From Adineta steineri (lineage: Eukaryota; Rotifera; Eurotatoria; Adinetida; Adinetidae), in the NCBI GenBank assembly GCA_905250115.1, contig CAJNOI010000048.1:486315-550314 (forward strand): DNA of 64,000 bases, given 5' to 3'. The notes under the pieces were generated by a model that was not told the origin of the DNA, did no database searches, and worked only from the letters and a program-made list of their open reading frames with translations. Below, in pieces: positions 23,359-35,308 of the stretch. The translations under genes were made by a program, and so were the position numbers. Each line of letters starts with the position of its first letter. Positions within the stretch are counted from its first letter, which is position 1.

Positions 23359-24672
23359 TAAATTGATTTTTTTACACTGTACAATAAACAATCTTCAATC
23401 ACTACATAATTGTATATCTCTCAAATATATTTATGATGTACGATCAACTCAATGTTATATAATCAACATTAATAAAGAAAGAGAAATCGATATTTATGTA
23501 CTCTGTATCAATACAATTAATAAACTCGTATAAAATAATAATCTATATTATAAGCGTATACTAATCAAGAGCCAATATATAAATAGTACACATAATAACG
23601 AAGAGTGTCAAAATGATCAATTAAGAAAAAGAGAAGAGAGGGAGAGAGAGCATGACAAAACATAAGACGACGAGAACATGATCACACAGGTGACGACACG
23701 CCGTCCCGTCACACCCCTGTCTTTTCATTCCTTCTATGGCTCATGTTTAAATTTCATTATTATGATTAATGCTAGTAAGAAAATAAAATTGAAATTTTTA
23801 ATTAAATAAATATAACAAGTGAACAATAGTGTTATATTTAGTATAAATTAATTATTATAATGGTTAATCATGAATACTACTATACAAATATATATATATA
23901 TATGAACAATAAACTGTTGTTTAATATACGAAATATAGAATACGTTAGACTAGAGTGAATTCTAAAAATATAACTTTCTTACATTTTCAATTATTGATGT
24001 GTTTTTTTTCATCAAATAAATAATTGCTGAATAATATGTGAATATAGGAAGTAGCACGTATAACGATACAAACTGTTAATGTTTTGAGAAAAACATATTT
24101 GATTATGAAATGAGTAAATGTTATTATGTATAGCAATATTTTTAATTATAAATAAGATGAGTGCATATGATATGTATATCATGCCTAGCATAGCTTGTAA
24201 ACAAACTAAATTAACATTCCACAACTTTAGTCTATGATAAATATAGTTAGGGTAGTATCGAGTAAATTAAAAACACAAAAAAATAGCATTTTAAATATGA
24301 TTCAAAACAAGAAGACTTATTTTTGAAAATTTGATATTAACTTTTACACTCTTCTATTGATCGAGTTCATACATCTTTTCATATCGAAATTGATAATTAT
24401 CATATACATTTTTTCAATGACAGAGATGTTAGATTCGATAGCACTGAATAGATCAATTTTAAATTTTACTAACAGTTATTCATTCAAGAGACTATGAATT
24501 AAAATAAAGCCTCAACTAATTTATATCTCACAAGAAAAACAAACAGAAGATATTGTATGACTTTTAAACGGATCTTTAGTTATTTATTTAAATGACTCAA
24601 AAAACAAGAGATAAAGCCATCCCATTCAATATACACTACTCATTGGGATCATATCCTCATAATTAATAAAGT
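23359..24672. other. Intergenic, AT-rich
   Basis: Spacer between the MITE and the Pax3/7 3' end. A GA-rich run lies at 23620-23650 and a GC-richer patch with a loose inverted repeat (ACAGGTGACG / CGTCACACCCCTGT) at 23686-23722. No gene is recognised. Confidence 0.5.
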
Positions 24673-26051
24673 TTACAAATACACATTGTGAACATCAAAC
24701 ATATTTGGTGTATAAAATGATGATGATGGATTTGATGTTGATGGTGGAAAGACTGGTGCAGATACATTAGAAGGTGGATATGGAAATGTTGCTGTTGATC
24801 GATATATTTGTTCGTAATCTAAATATTCAATATAATAAGAATAATAATGAAAAGATTTTTTTTTCAATAGACAAACCATTTGTATATCGAGCATAGAATG
24901 GTGATTGTTGATTAGTAAATAAATTTGCAGGATTATTTGTATTACCATTACTACTACATTCATTTGATGGTTGAAATATTGATTCAGTACCTGATGCTGA
25001 TGGTGTTTCAAGTGTAGGTAAACAAAATGGAGTAAAATGAAGACGAGAAGATGATGTTGATGTTCCTGGCATAGTCGAACTACTTGTTGCTGTAGGTCCA
25101 TTAGGAAATATAAGTGGACTAGCACTAGCTGGTAATTGTTGTTGTTGATGAACAGAAGCAATTTTTCTCCAACGTGCTCGACGATTTGAAAACCATACCT
25201 TTATATTGAAAAAAAAAACATTTTACAAAAAAAATCCAAAATTTTAATATACCTGAACACGTGCTTCAGTTAATCCTGTACGTCTTGATAATTCTTCTCT
25301 AGCTTGAACATCAGGATAGTGTGTTCGTTGAAAAACTTGTTCTAATTGTTCAATTTGATCTTGACTAAAACTCGTACGATAACGACGATTTTTTGTTATT
25401 TTTTCCGTATTATTTTTTTCATCCGTCGATTCTTCATCGTTATTATCACGTAACATTCGTGTTAATGTACTTAAACTTGGTAATGATGTTGGTTTACAAA
25501 CACCATCACGAACTAATCTTTCACGTATTTCCCATACTAACATAGGACCATGTGGATATGTATTTTTATATTCATCAATTTTTTGTTCGATATTAACGGG
25601 TAAAATTCTCGGTTTTGAACCACCAATTGAACCGGGTTTGATTGAACCTGTTTCAGCATAACGTGATAAGATTTTTGATACACATCCATGTGAAATACGT
25701 AACTTAAAAAAACTATAATAATTATAAAAATAAATCAATCTTTTAATACCTGTCGACTAATAACACAAGGTCGTATACCTTGTGCAGCCATATCGATAAT
25801 TTTCATCCGAAGATGATTAGGTAATGGACGTCCATTAATAAATACTCCACCCAATTGATTAATACGACCTTGTCCTTATTTTGAAAAAATCTTTAAATGT
25901 TTTTCTTCGAAATTATAAATCATATGAGTTTACCTTCATAACTTAAACATTGTGGATGATAGATCATATTCGATGATGATTGAGGCCAAGATGTAGGTGA
26001 ATTTATCACCCGATCCATTGTTTCGGTGATTGTATTCGTATTTGAAAGCAT
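24673..26051 (-). CDS. PAX3/7: Pax3/7 (paired/gooseberry-type) transcription factor
   Basis: Five exons (26051-25934, 25874-25750, 25702-25253, 25198-24877, 24818-24673) give 386 residues with all phases consistent. The paired domain starts [19 protein letters not shown] and continues with [20 protein letters not shown], the Pax3/7 pattern (Pax6 would read DISRILQVSNGCVSKIL). A full homeodomain follows ([19 protein letters not shown] to [12 protein letters not shown]), with the Ser50 typical of Pax homeodomains. The linker between the two DNA-binding domains is only about 20 residues, and I see no octapeptide (Groucho-binding) motif. The C-terminal third is Ser/Thr/Pro-rich. In animals this class acts in neural and muscle patterning. 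Confidence 0.95.
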
Positions 26052-27680
26052 AACGTATACGTCAAAAGATAATTTGCTTATATTTTACACGTTTTCCGGC
26101 CTTTATTTATTCGCTTAAATCGGCTTCTATGTCACTCGTATGTATTAATAGATGCGGATTGACGATAGATATATACAAGGAAGAAAAAATTGAAAAGAAA
26201 TGAAATGTCGTATTTGACAGTTAACAACCTGTTTATAGATCGGCCCTTTTTTTATATAAAGTGCGAAATGTGAGTTTCACGCGTATTAAATCTAAAGAAA
26301 AAGACAATTTACCTAACCAAATGATAGAGAAGTATACATACTCATTTTCAAATTTCTCGCATGTCGCCGACATAGATGATCGAAAGATGCAATCTTCATT
26401 TTCGTTTGTATATGTATGTTTCGCTTGTTTGATGGGTGTCATCATTTTGTGTCACTACTATTCAACCATCAACATCATTATCGATTGCATACAAATAGAA
26501 ATTGAAGAGGAAAAAAAAACGTTTTCCTGACCAATCATTGATGAAACGAAAATAATATTTTCTTTTATGAACCAATTAAATTTAGCTCGGTTATATATAT
26601 AGAGAAAAAATCATTATAAATAAGTTCGTTATTGACGAGGAAAAAATTATAGAATGACACGTAATTGTTTCGTAATGGAAGAGAAGTTTCGCTCGTTTTT
26701 ATGTGAAATTTTAAGAGAAAAGAATTGATGCGAAGAAACAAAAACAACAGTGATTGAAGTAATTTGACAATTGTTAAATATAATTGTCAAAACTAAATAA
26801 TACAAGAATTTTTGTCGAAACTGTTACCATAGAAATTGACATGAACTTGAGATGTCTTGTTATTAGATTGTAACTCTCCTTGTTTGATACTATATCGAAA
26901 AGGAGGGGGAAAAGGAAAAGGGTCATGTCCTTTTTAAAAAGGACAATCTCTTCACGGAGATTGTAATTATTGTACTTCATATCACGTGTTTCTCTCTTCG
27001 GAAATAAAGTTGAAGGTTTATTTAGATATATACATCAACGTAATTTTAGCCTAAAATTTTCTCTCTGTGATGATATGTCCTATCAATCATTTTTTATTCC
27101 TATATGCTTCAATAGATTTAATTGATTATATAAAAGCGAAATGATTTTCCCACAATGAATCGTTCGTGCTTAACGTTTTGAAACGTTCGTATCAAATTGT
27201 TATGAGTAACCTGGTTAAAGTATTGATTACTAATTCACATATAGAAAAAATAATTATCGTATGATAGCAAATAATATGACTACTATCTTTGTCATAGGGC
27301 GATCTCTACAGCTATTTTTTTATTATAAAAATAATATCTTCATTATTATATTGTATTCATAATTCATAAAATTAGCAAAAAATAATACTTTTATCATTTG
27401 TATTTTGAAGTTTATTACTACTGCAAGTTTTTGTTCTAAAAAGGAAATACTAGATGCCTTATTGATTTTATCATGGGAATTGAATATGTAAATGAATCAT
27501 AGACAGAAAAAAAGAGGAATTACTAGTATTTGTTGGCTTTCTATTCCGAAAAAAACTCGTATGCCATGAGTTCTTTTTCTTTGTGCCACACAGAATGGCA
27601 ACAAAAATATAATAGAAGCAGTCTTCTTCTTCTTCTTTCTTTTCTTCACATCATATAATAATAATACAGAACTAACTTCC
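26052..27680. promoter_or_regulatory. Divergent intergenic region Pax3/7 / lipase
   Basis: A 1.6-kb stretch between two divergent genes that must carry both promoters; as the 5' flank of a developmental regulator it may hold enhancers. TATA-like sequences occur at 26253-26261 (TATATAAAG) and 27127-27134 (TATAAAAG), but neither is placed to fix a start. Two adjacent hairpins at 26927-26963 are listed separately. Confidence 0.45.
26927..26963. other. Perfect palindrome followed by a hairpin
   Basis: GTCCTTTTTAAAAAGGAC (26927-26944) is a perfect 18-bp palindrome. It overlaps the start of a second inverted repeat, ACAATCTC-TTCACG-GAGATTGT (about 26943-26964). Together they could form a double-hairpin or a dyad binding site between Pax3/7 and the lipase. 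Confidence 0.6.
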
Positions 27681-30580
27681 ATGTCGGATCAACAGCCTAT
27701 GTCAGTATCTGAACCATTAAATAGTGAAATTATTAATATTGACGATTCAACAAATATTAATCGTTCAAAAAGTCCATCATCTTTTAATAGAATAATAAGA
27801 ATATTTTTTTATTTATTCTCGGATTGTCTTTTTGCTCGTATACTTGCATTTACATTTATATGTCAAGCAGCTGTCATGTGGTTAGGTACAGCATTAAATT
27901 TCATTCTACAATTATTATTTATACCATTTTCATTTTCGGCATCATCAAAACCCGATGAATTATCATCATCAAATATATTTTCATTCCTAGGAAGTTATTC
28001 AATGATTCCTGGTATTGTTGCATTTTCAGCACATTATTTTTGGTTTGTTTTACAAATTGGTTGTCATTGTTTTACAACTACATTACGTATATTTAATTTC
28101 TATTTTGAAAATTAAATATTGTTTTTCTTTTTTTTGTCTAGGAAATAAAAAATCTGATCATCGAACAAATGCTCTATTATTTTTTATTGATAATGAAATC
28201 TTATTTTTTCATATTAATGTTAAACAATTATATAGATTATTTGTTAGCTTATCATCTATAGGTTATATTATCTATTATGCAAGTAGAGATTTACTTAATT
28301 GTTTAATCGTTCCATCTGGACAAGTACCGTTAGCACTTATGTGGGGTTTACATGGTAATATTACTAAATTGTTTTCTTCTTAAAAGCTTTTCGTTCTTTT
28401 ATATTAGTACTTCATTTACTTGGTTTAGCAATATATGTTGGTTTAACTGTTTATTCAAATTGGACAAAAACAAGTAAGGCAATGAAACCATTAAAATTTC
28501 ATCCGACATCAAATTTATCTGGTTTAATTATTATTTTGATGTTGATAATTATACCAATTGCATTTCAATGTATTGGTATTTTTGTAAATGTCCTTATTGG
28601 TATATTAGCTTTTATTATATGGACATTTGTATTTCATCAAACATGGGTACCAGCTGCAGTTCAAGATCAGGATAATGAACCACCACCAGCTCATGAAGAT
28701 ACAAATGATAGAACTAGGCCTGGTAAAATAAAACTTGATAAATTCGTTATTTTAATTATTTTTAATATATAGAAACAGTATCATCTACAATACGTCTGAA
28801 TGATACGAAACATTTCTATTGTGTAAATATTTGTTCGGTCTTTTTTAAAGGACCACTCGATCGATATTTTGAGTAAGTTATTTAAAATTACATTTTGAAT
28901 CAAAGAAGTATATAATTCTAGTTCGGAAATCATAACACGTCTTACTCGTGTATTTACTTATAAAGTATTTATACTTGTTCTTCAATGCATCATGCTTACA
29001 TCACTTGTATTTGTTTTACAACGATCATTCAATGATCTTTCATTTAAAGAACGTGTATTTCAAATATGTCTTCTTATAATCTTAGCATCTGTAGAATTAA
29101 TCCTATTATTACCACCATTCATAGCACGTTTTAATATACTTCGTATACAAATGAATCTTATACAAATGTTACTTATATGTATTTTTATTCTATTAATTAT
29201 TGGAATAATAGTTTTAATTAAAAGTAAAGTTGGAAATCAATTAATAATGGCTATATGTATTTTACCTCCATTTATTTATGCGATTCTTCTATTTATTTTT
29301 TATGTTTATCATATAATACGTGATGTTTGGCATCTTATTATTAAAAAACATCGAAATCAACGAAATTTACTTGTACCGGGTCTTATTGAATGGATTGAAT
29401 GTCATCATTCAATATCATTATATGTTAATGCATATTATATGATTTTTCTTATACTTGCATTAATAGCTTTTGCTGGTCTTACATTAGCATCATCAATGTT
29501 TTATTTAAATAATAAAGAAGTTGAGAAAAGTTCGAACTTTCAAGATACAACATCCTTATATGGGAATGATACTTTAAAAATAGATAGAAATTCTGATCGA
29601 ATGGAAGCATGTAATTGGCATTTTGAAGATTTTACAATTGAAGATATGATTTTATTTGCTGCATTAGCATATCAACCAACTGATCTATTACAAAATGAAA
29701 TTAATCATTTCTATCCAATTGAATCAAATCAAACAAAAACAATGTTTATTGATATTCAAAATAGTCAATTTCAAGCACATGGTTATGGAAATGTTACTTA
29801 TTTTACATTAGTAACAAAAAATGCTGTTGTTGTCAGTATAAGAGGTAAATGATCTTCGATATCTCTGATATTCTATAGCTAAGTTTCTTTTTATAGGCAC
29901 AAAATTATTGTACGAATGGTTAATAGATTTTGATACATGGAATGAAGCATTTCTATATCAAATATTATCAATATTATTTCCATGGTCAAAACTGTTTCCA
30001 GAATATATGACAGCGCGTATTATAAAACATTTATCTATTTTGGAACGTTTAGTTAATGTTAATTTAAAACAATTCAATAAAAAACGTTTTTATCTACAAC
30101 AAATTGTTCCTAAATTAAAACGAATACGTCAATTATATCGACATAAACGATCATTTATTCTCGTTGGACATTCGTAAGTTTTATGAATTGAAATTTTTTT
30201 GTAAGCTAAAGAATCATTCTTTTTTTTTATCTTCAAGACTTGGTGGTGGTTTAGCAAAATTAGCTGGAGCTGCTTTATTAAATGAGACGTCAGTTGTTGT
30301 TTCTGTTAGTGGTCCAGGTATAACATATAGTCACGCAAAAATGGATGAAACAAAAAATATTCCTATGGCTGATATACATAAAAAAATCTTTAATATCTAT
30401 CATGATCGTGATGTTGTATCATGGAGTGATAAACAAGAAGGTTTACAACAAGCAATAACATGTCCATCAAAATATAATTTTCTACAATGTCATTATATTA
30501 ATCCATTTATGTGTGCAGTTATACAACAATGTGGAAATACAAAACAATTTAAATTTAATAAATCTATATGCGAACCATAA
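27681..30580 (+). CDS. Multi-pass membrane class-3 lipase
   Basis: About nine exons encode roughly 820 residues. The first two thirds are hydrophobic, with about nine to ten predicted membrane spans in clusters. The C-terminal third is a class-3 (fungal-type) lipase: VVSIRGT for the oxyanion strand, nucleophile elbow LVGHSLGGGLAK (split by the intron after GHS), and the Asp region NIYHDRDVVSWSDKQEG. The closing segment has C....FLQCH......C....QCG. The DKQ-G..Q.I.C...CH...C...CG arrangement is, from memory, typical of ciliate and stramenopile lipases rather than of animal diacylglycerol lipases. It should hydrolyse acylglycerols or related lipids at a membrane. Horizontal origin is possible but untested. 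Confidence 0.85.
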
Positions 30581-31257
30581 TCTAGTGATTTTGTGTATTT
30601 GTATCTAATAAAAGATTATATTAGTTCTGCAAGAGATGCATTTTAATGTTATCTATAAGTTATTATCGAAATCGCAAATATCTCACTCAGACTTTGACAT
30701 ACATACTTTTCTTTTTGAAATTGAAAATGTGATATCACACTGATGTTTGCACTTTTTTTTTATTATCTTATTCTATATCTTTGCAAAAGAAAAAAGACTG
30801 GAGAATAAACTACACTTTGATCTAAGTCGAAAAGCGATAACTAAATAGAGAAATTCAACATTAAAATTTAGAATTGTATAAAAGTAATGTAACTTACGAA
30901 ATAGTCGTGTAGACATTATCGATGATGGCTATTATGCAAGAGCCAAATAAGATATTACATAAATTATGGTGTGCATTTATTATAATATTTTTTTATTCTT
31001 TTTCGTTTTAATAAAATAAAAGTGTTGCTCTGGCAGACTAGTGTTACCACCAGTCCGCATAATTTCGTCATCGCAACATATATTTGATCGGAGGAGCTCA
31101 TTTACCTCTTGGTAAGTTGTAATAAGTAATTGTTCTCGACAGTGTGTGGAGTATCATATGTAAAGAATAAGAAGAAAAAGTAACACGTGTCAAGACAAAG
31201 TAGATATCGTGCTCTACGCATTAAAGAAAAAAGTTTTTTGTTACAATTTACAAAGTG
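30581..31257. other. Intergenic between lipase and glycosidase-like gene
   Basis: Holds the lipase 3' UTR and the promoter of the next gene. A GC-richer patch near 31.03-31.12 kb stands out against AT-rich flanks. No coding exon or repeat is recognised. Confidence 0.45.
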
Positions 31258-32736
31258 ATGAAATTTTATTATTATTGTGGTTGGTATATCTTATTCTTAA
31301 TAAATATTAATTCAGCAAGAGATTGGTTGATTGATAAAATTAGTGATGTAACAACACTTACAAAAACGCCATTGGGTACATTACTTCTTTCAAATAGTTT
31401 AATCAGTCGAGAATTTTTAATTGAACCTGATTTTGCTACAATTGATTTTCGTGATTTACATACAACAAATTCAAGTTTATTACGATGTGTTAAACCTGAA
31501 AGTGTAATAACACTTGATGGTATTGAATATAATATAGGTGGAGTTATACCAAATACACAATGTGCTTATTTCAATCGAACTGATTTTTGGAAAAATAAAG
31601 CAATTGATACAAAAGCATTTCATTTTTCAACATATGAAGTTGGAAAACCTAAAGCTCCCTTTGCTTATACACCAAAACGATTTGCTCCAGTTGATATCGA
31701 ATGGCCACCGAAAGGTATTCATCTAAGTGTCTATTTTAAAGCACCTTATTATGCGCCATTATCACATAAATACGTTACTGTTATTATCAATTATGAAATG
31801 TATGATGGTATACCATTAATTGTAAAATGGCTTGATATTATTGATACAAGTGGACGTGGTGATATTGATTTATCATTTAATTCAGTTGAACTCTTAGCTG
31901 TTAATCAACCATGGTCACCTTTTGGTCAATCATGGTTATACGTTGAAGATGATCAACCACCTGGTCATGGTACAAATATTTTATGGACATATGATATTGA
32001 AATAAATACAATTCCAGGTTCGTTTCCACCATTACTTAATTGTACATATCAAACAGATCATCAACTAATTGTTCCACTTGTAACACAATTATCATCATTT
32101 CGTGTTCATGAACTTGTTATTAGCTCATCAGATGTTGAACGTGTTGCTTTATCTAAACATCGTCTTCTTCGTTTATTAGCACCACATACACAAGAAAATC
32201 CAATATTTTTCCATATGATTAATGGTAGTTCATCAGCAATTCGTGGTGTTATTGATCAAATGGTAGAAGTTGGTTTTGAAATGCTTATTTATTCATTTGG
32301 TTCAGGTTTCAATATGGAATCAGATGATGAAAAATATATAGAACAAATAACTAGTGATATTGCATATGCAAATAGTAAAGGCATTGAAGTTGGTGGTTAT
32401 GATTTAATTGCATTATCACGACAAGTTCAACCATCATGGATGGCTATTGATCCAAATACTGGTAAGCCACGTGATAGTGCATGTTTTGCATCTGATTGGT
32501 ATGATTATTTATTAAATCGTACATTAACATTTATGGATCATACTGGTTTAATAATGGTTGAAACTGATGGACCATATGGTGGATATTCGTGTGCATCAAC
32601 TACTCATACACATCATCGTAATAATGATGATAGTATATATCGACAAAATATTTTACAAGCAAATTATTTTAAAATACTTCGTGAACGTACTGTTTATATC
32701 AATCAACCAGATTATTATTTTTATCAAGGTGGTTCA
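31258..32736 (+). CDS. Secreted glycosidase-like protein (3' truncated by gap)
   Basis: About 490 residues are visible in one open exon, starting at the ATG at 31258, before the sequence runs into N. A signal peptide (MKFYYYCGWYILFLININSA) and several NxS/T sites suggest secretion. The first half looks like a beta-sandwich. The second half looks like a TIM barrel resembling clan-D alpha-galactosidase-type enzymes (GH27/GH36): GFEMLIYSFGSGFNME, SKGIEVGGYDLIAL, and a probable catalytic Asp in GLIMVETDGPYGG. The family assignment is from motif appearance only. The protein does not resemble ordinary animal GH27, so a bacterial or protist relative is more likely. The absence of introns over 1.48 kb is unusual here and fits a recent acquisition. 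Confidence 0.65.
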
Positions 32737-32836
32737 NNNNNNNNNNNNNNNNNNNNNNNNNNNNNNNNNNNNNNNNNNNNNNNNNNNNNNNNNNNNNNNN
32801 NNNNNNNNNNNNNNNNNNNNNNNNNNNNNNNNNNNN
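32737..32836. other. Assembly gap (100 N) between two converging genes
   Basis: Exactly 100 N. It truncates the 3' ends of both the glycosidase-like gene on the plus strand and the small secreted-peptide gene on the minus strand, so its true length is unknown and probably larger. Confidence 0.99.
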
Positions 32837-32962
32837 ACGTTTCTTGATCAAATGATCGAGACGACCAATTGAAGCAGGACGTTGAATAGCGCCACCCGTT
32901 GGTATGTATAATGCTGCGATAAGAACGACGACACAACAAGCCATTTTGTTTATGCTGTCCAT
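32837..32962 (-). CDS. Small secreted peptide precursor (partial)
   Basis: Only 42 residues are visible before the gap. An ATG at 32962 (MDSINK) or, more likely for a signal peptide, at 32944 starts MACCVVVLIAALYIPTGGA, a classic signal sequence with a small-residue cleavage site. The next residues, IQRPASIGRLDHLIKKR, end in a KKR tribasic site of the kind cut by prohormone convertases. This layout suits a neuropeptide or secreted-peptide precursor, but no family is recognised and the rest is hidden by the gap. A TATA box lies about 80 bp upstream. Confidence 0.55.
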
Positions 32963-33040
32963 TTGTAACTTGTTTTTGCTCGAGGATGAAGGAGAATATT
33001 GGATGGATGAATGTGTGTAGATTATAAGGTTTTACTTTGG

Positions 33041-33049
33041 CTTTATATA
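33041..33049 (-). promoter_or_regulatory. TATA box of the secreted-peptide gene
   Basis: The minus strand reads TATATAAAG, 79 bp upstream of the first candidate ATG (32962) and 97 bp upstream of the second. That allows a short 5' UTR after a start site about 30 nt downstream. It is one of the clearest core promoters in the window. Confidence 0.6.
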
Positions 33050-33129
33050 CTATCGTCGCCAAGCAAAAAGTAATCTACGAAAAAAAGTTATTTTTTCGCG
33101 GCAGGAGAGAGATAGAGAGGGATAAAGAT

Positions 33130-33430
33130 TATTTTTTAGCTCGTATACATTGACGGAGGGAGAGTGATATTTTTGTATGTAGAGATGGATAAAGTCATGC
33201 GCAATTTATTTTTTAGCTCGTATACATTGACGTAGAGAGAGATATTTTTTATACGTATAGGTGGATAAAGTCATACGCAATTTATTTTTTAGCTCGTATA
33301 CATTGACGGAGAGAAGCATTTTTTTATACGTATAGGTGAATACAAGCATACGCAATTTATTTTGTATACGTACAGGTGGATAAGTCATACGCGATTTATT
33401 TTTTAGCTCGTATACAGTGACGGTGAGTCA
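33130..33430. repeat. Tandem repeat, unit about 77 bp, about 4 copies
   Basis: The block TTTTTTAGCTCGTATACATTGACG recurs with AGCTCG at 33138, 33215, 33291 and 33405. The spacers contain ATACGTATAGGTGGATAAAGTCATACGCAATTT. Spacing is 77 and 76 bp, then 114 bp where an extra partial unit is inserted. The repeat lies just upstream of the secreted-peptide promoter. Confidence 0.85.
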
Positions 33431-33454
33431 CTATTTTTTTGCTCACATATACAT

Positions 33455-33580
33455 ACGAAGAGTCTTCATTTTTGTCCTCACGGAGAGAGCACGAAGAGTC
33501 GCTGTGTTTGTACTCACAGAGCGGGCACGAACGGTCACTGTGTTTGTACTCACAGAGAAGGACGAATAGTGAATATTTTT
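33455..33580. repeat. Tandem repeat, unit 36 bp, about 3.5 copies
   Basis: Units begin (C/T)ACGAAGAGTC or CACGAACGGTC and contain GTGTTTGTACTCACAGAG, at 33455, 33491 and 33527, with a partial fourth. This is a different sequence from the adjoining 77-bp array. Open frames across it are low-complexity and not credible. Confidence 0.8.
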
Positions 33581-33639
33581 CTACCGGTATAAGGCAACGC
33601 ACAGACACATTGTTAGTTTGCTGATAATGAACAACAGCG

Positions 33640-34495
33640 AGTAACTCTTTTTCTCGCTAGCGAATTGAATATAAATTTACGAATGTTTATTAATGAAAAG
33701 AATAAATGATAAAAATATGAAAAAACAAAAAGTAAATAAATAAGAGCATAAATTTTTTAATAATTTCTATATTGATTTATGAAAAACTAACTGAAGAACA
33801 AGAAAGGAACAGTAAATAATAAATAATAATTCTTCAAATATTTAGTTGAATATGCGAAGTCTTTCGAATCAACTTTATCTTGTTCAATGAATGGGTGATG
33901 GAAACTTTTGTAAACAATTATGTAGAAGATTATAATGGCCAATAATAATAAATGAATAAATTTTACGAAACATTGTTTCGTTAGAAATAATGATATAGTA
34001 TATGTATTCAATATATTCATGATATATTATTCAGTCGGCATTCAGAATGCAGAATAAAATATTTTCTAATGTATTGTTGTTGATTAAAGACAAGTACATC
34101 CAATGGGACCTTGCGATAATTGTTAACCATCCAAATTGAAATATTTCAAACAAAAACAGTGTTATATAAATTGCCAATCTATTTTTTTAGAAGAACGAAT
34201 TCGAATGATTTAACGATATGCATTTTTATATCAAATTAAAATTGTCTAAGCAAAAATATTTTACATCATATTGGAGCCTATGCCAGGCAGTCAACCGAAA
34301 CTTCTATACTCAACTCCGACTGTGGATTTAATTTCCACTATCAATCCAAAAATCTATACTCAGTTTTGACTTCCACGTAGACTTCTCGCTCCCATTTTAC
34401 GCTTCGATATTCATATTTCTTAAAATTTCTTAAAATTCTTATTCTAAACGCTGATGCAAAATAGTCGTTGTTTATCAGTTAATTTTGTACATCAA
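33640..34495. other. Intergenic, AT-rich
   Basis: No gene recognised. A TC-rich patch lies near 34.30-34.40 kb (repeated CTATACTCA and TCCGACT-like words), directly before the 26-bp array. Confidence 0.4.
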
Positions 34496-34640
34496 CATAT
34501 TTCGTATTAATGCAATGTCAGCATATTTCGTATTCATAAAACGTCAACATATTTGATATTAATGCGACGTCAAAATATTTCTTATTCATGAAACGTCAGC
34601 ATATTTCGTATTCATAAAACGTCAAAATATTTCGTATTTT
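34496..34640. repeat. Tandem repeat, unit 26 bp, about 5.6 copies
   Basis: Units of exactly 26 bp start at 34496, 34522, 34548, 34574 and 34600, with a partial sixth. The consensus is (C/A)ATATTTCGTATT(A/C)ATRMRACGTCAR. Units alternate between TAATGC and TCATRA cores, hinting at a two-unit higher-order period. ACGTCA recurs in most copies and resembles a CRE half-site. Confidence 0.9.
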
Positions 34641-35308
34641 ACCTTGATTTATTATAGCTTCAATGTAATACAAAACAATGACGAAGCATATTTTGTTAAA
34701 ATACGAAGAAAGAAAATGAGCAATGATGCATGACTGCACATCAAACAGACAAACGCACAAGCTTGCCTATTTTTTTGTTATTGTATATTATGATAAAAAG
34801 GTAAAAAAATATTTGTTTAGTCATAATCGAACAAAATAAAAAATTTTGAAACTTTTGAACTTACTAAATACTCTTTACGATCACGGAATCATTTACATAC
34901 ATGTATGTTAGTTCTCTTTCTTCGATTTCTATATGATACTAGTGATGATCAATGATACATTTTCTATACTAAGAAGTATTTCTTCAATCAAATAACAGAT
35001 AAGAGTAACAATAATAAATATAAGAAAAAAAAATTCGTCAGTATATCCGAACATTTATTATCAATTATATGTACTATTCTTGTGATATGCCAAGATAACG
35101 ATATATTTGTATCACATCACAACAGATAATACAAGATCATTCGATCAAAATATAGTCGTTGCTTCATCATTCAGATTACATAACATATTAATTATATTAT
35201 AAAAAAGAATAATTCGTTACAATTCATCAAACAAAAACAAATAACAATAACCAAATCTTTTTTTTTTCTTTTGATATGTACATCGAGATAAGAATAAATA
35301 AATAAATA
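34641..35308. other. Intergenic, AT-rich, SLC41 3' flank
   Basis: Contains the probable 3' UTR of SLC41 (AATAAATAAATAAATATT at 35293-35310 overlaps the stop). No other feature recognised. Confidence 0.45.

Noticed and set aside
33206-33608. Several short open frames with repeated peptides across the minisatellites
   Set aside because: They simply translate the tandem DNA units, lack any initiation context and appear on both strands.
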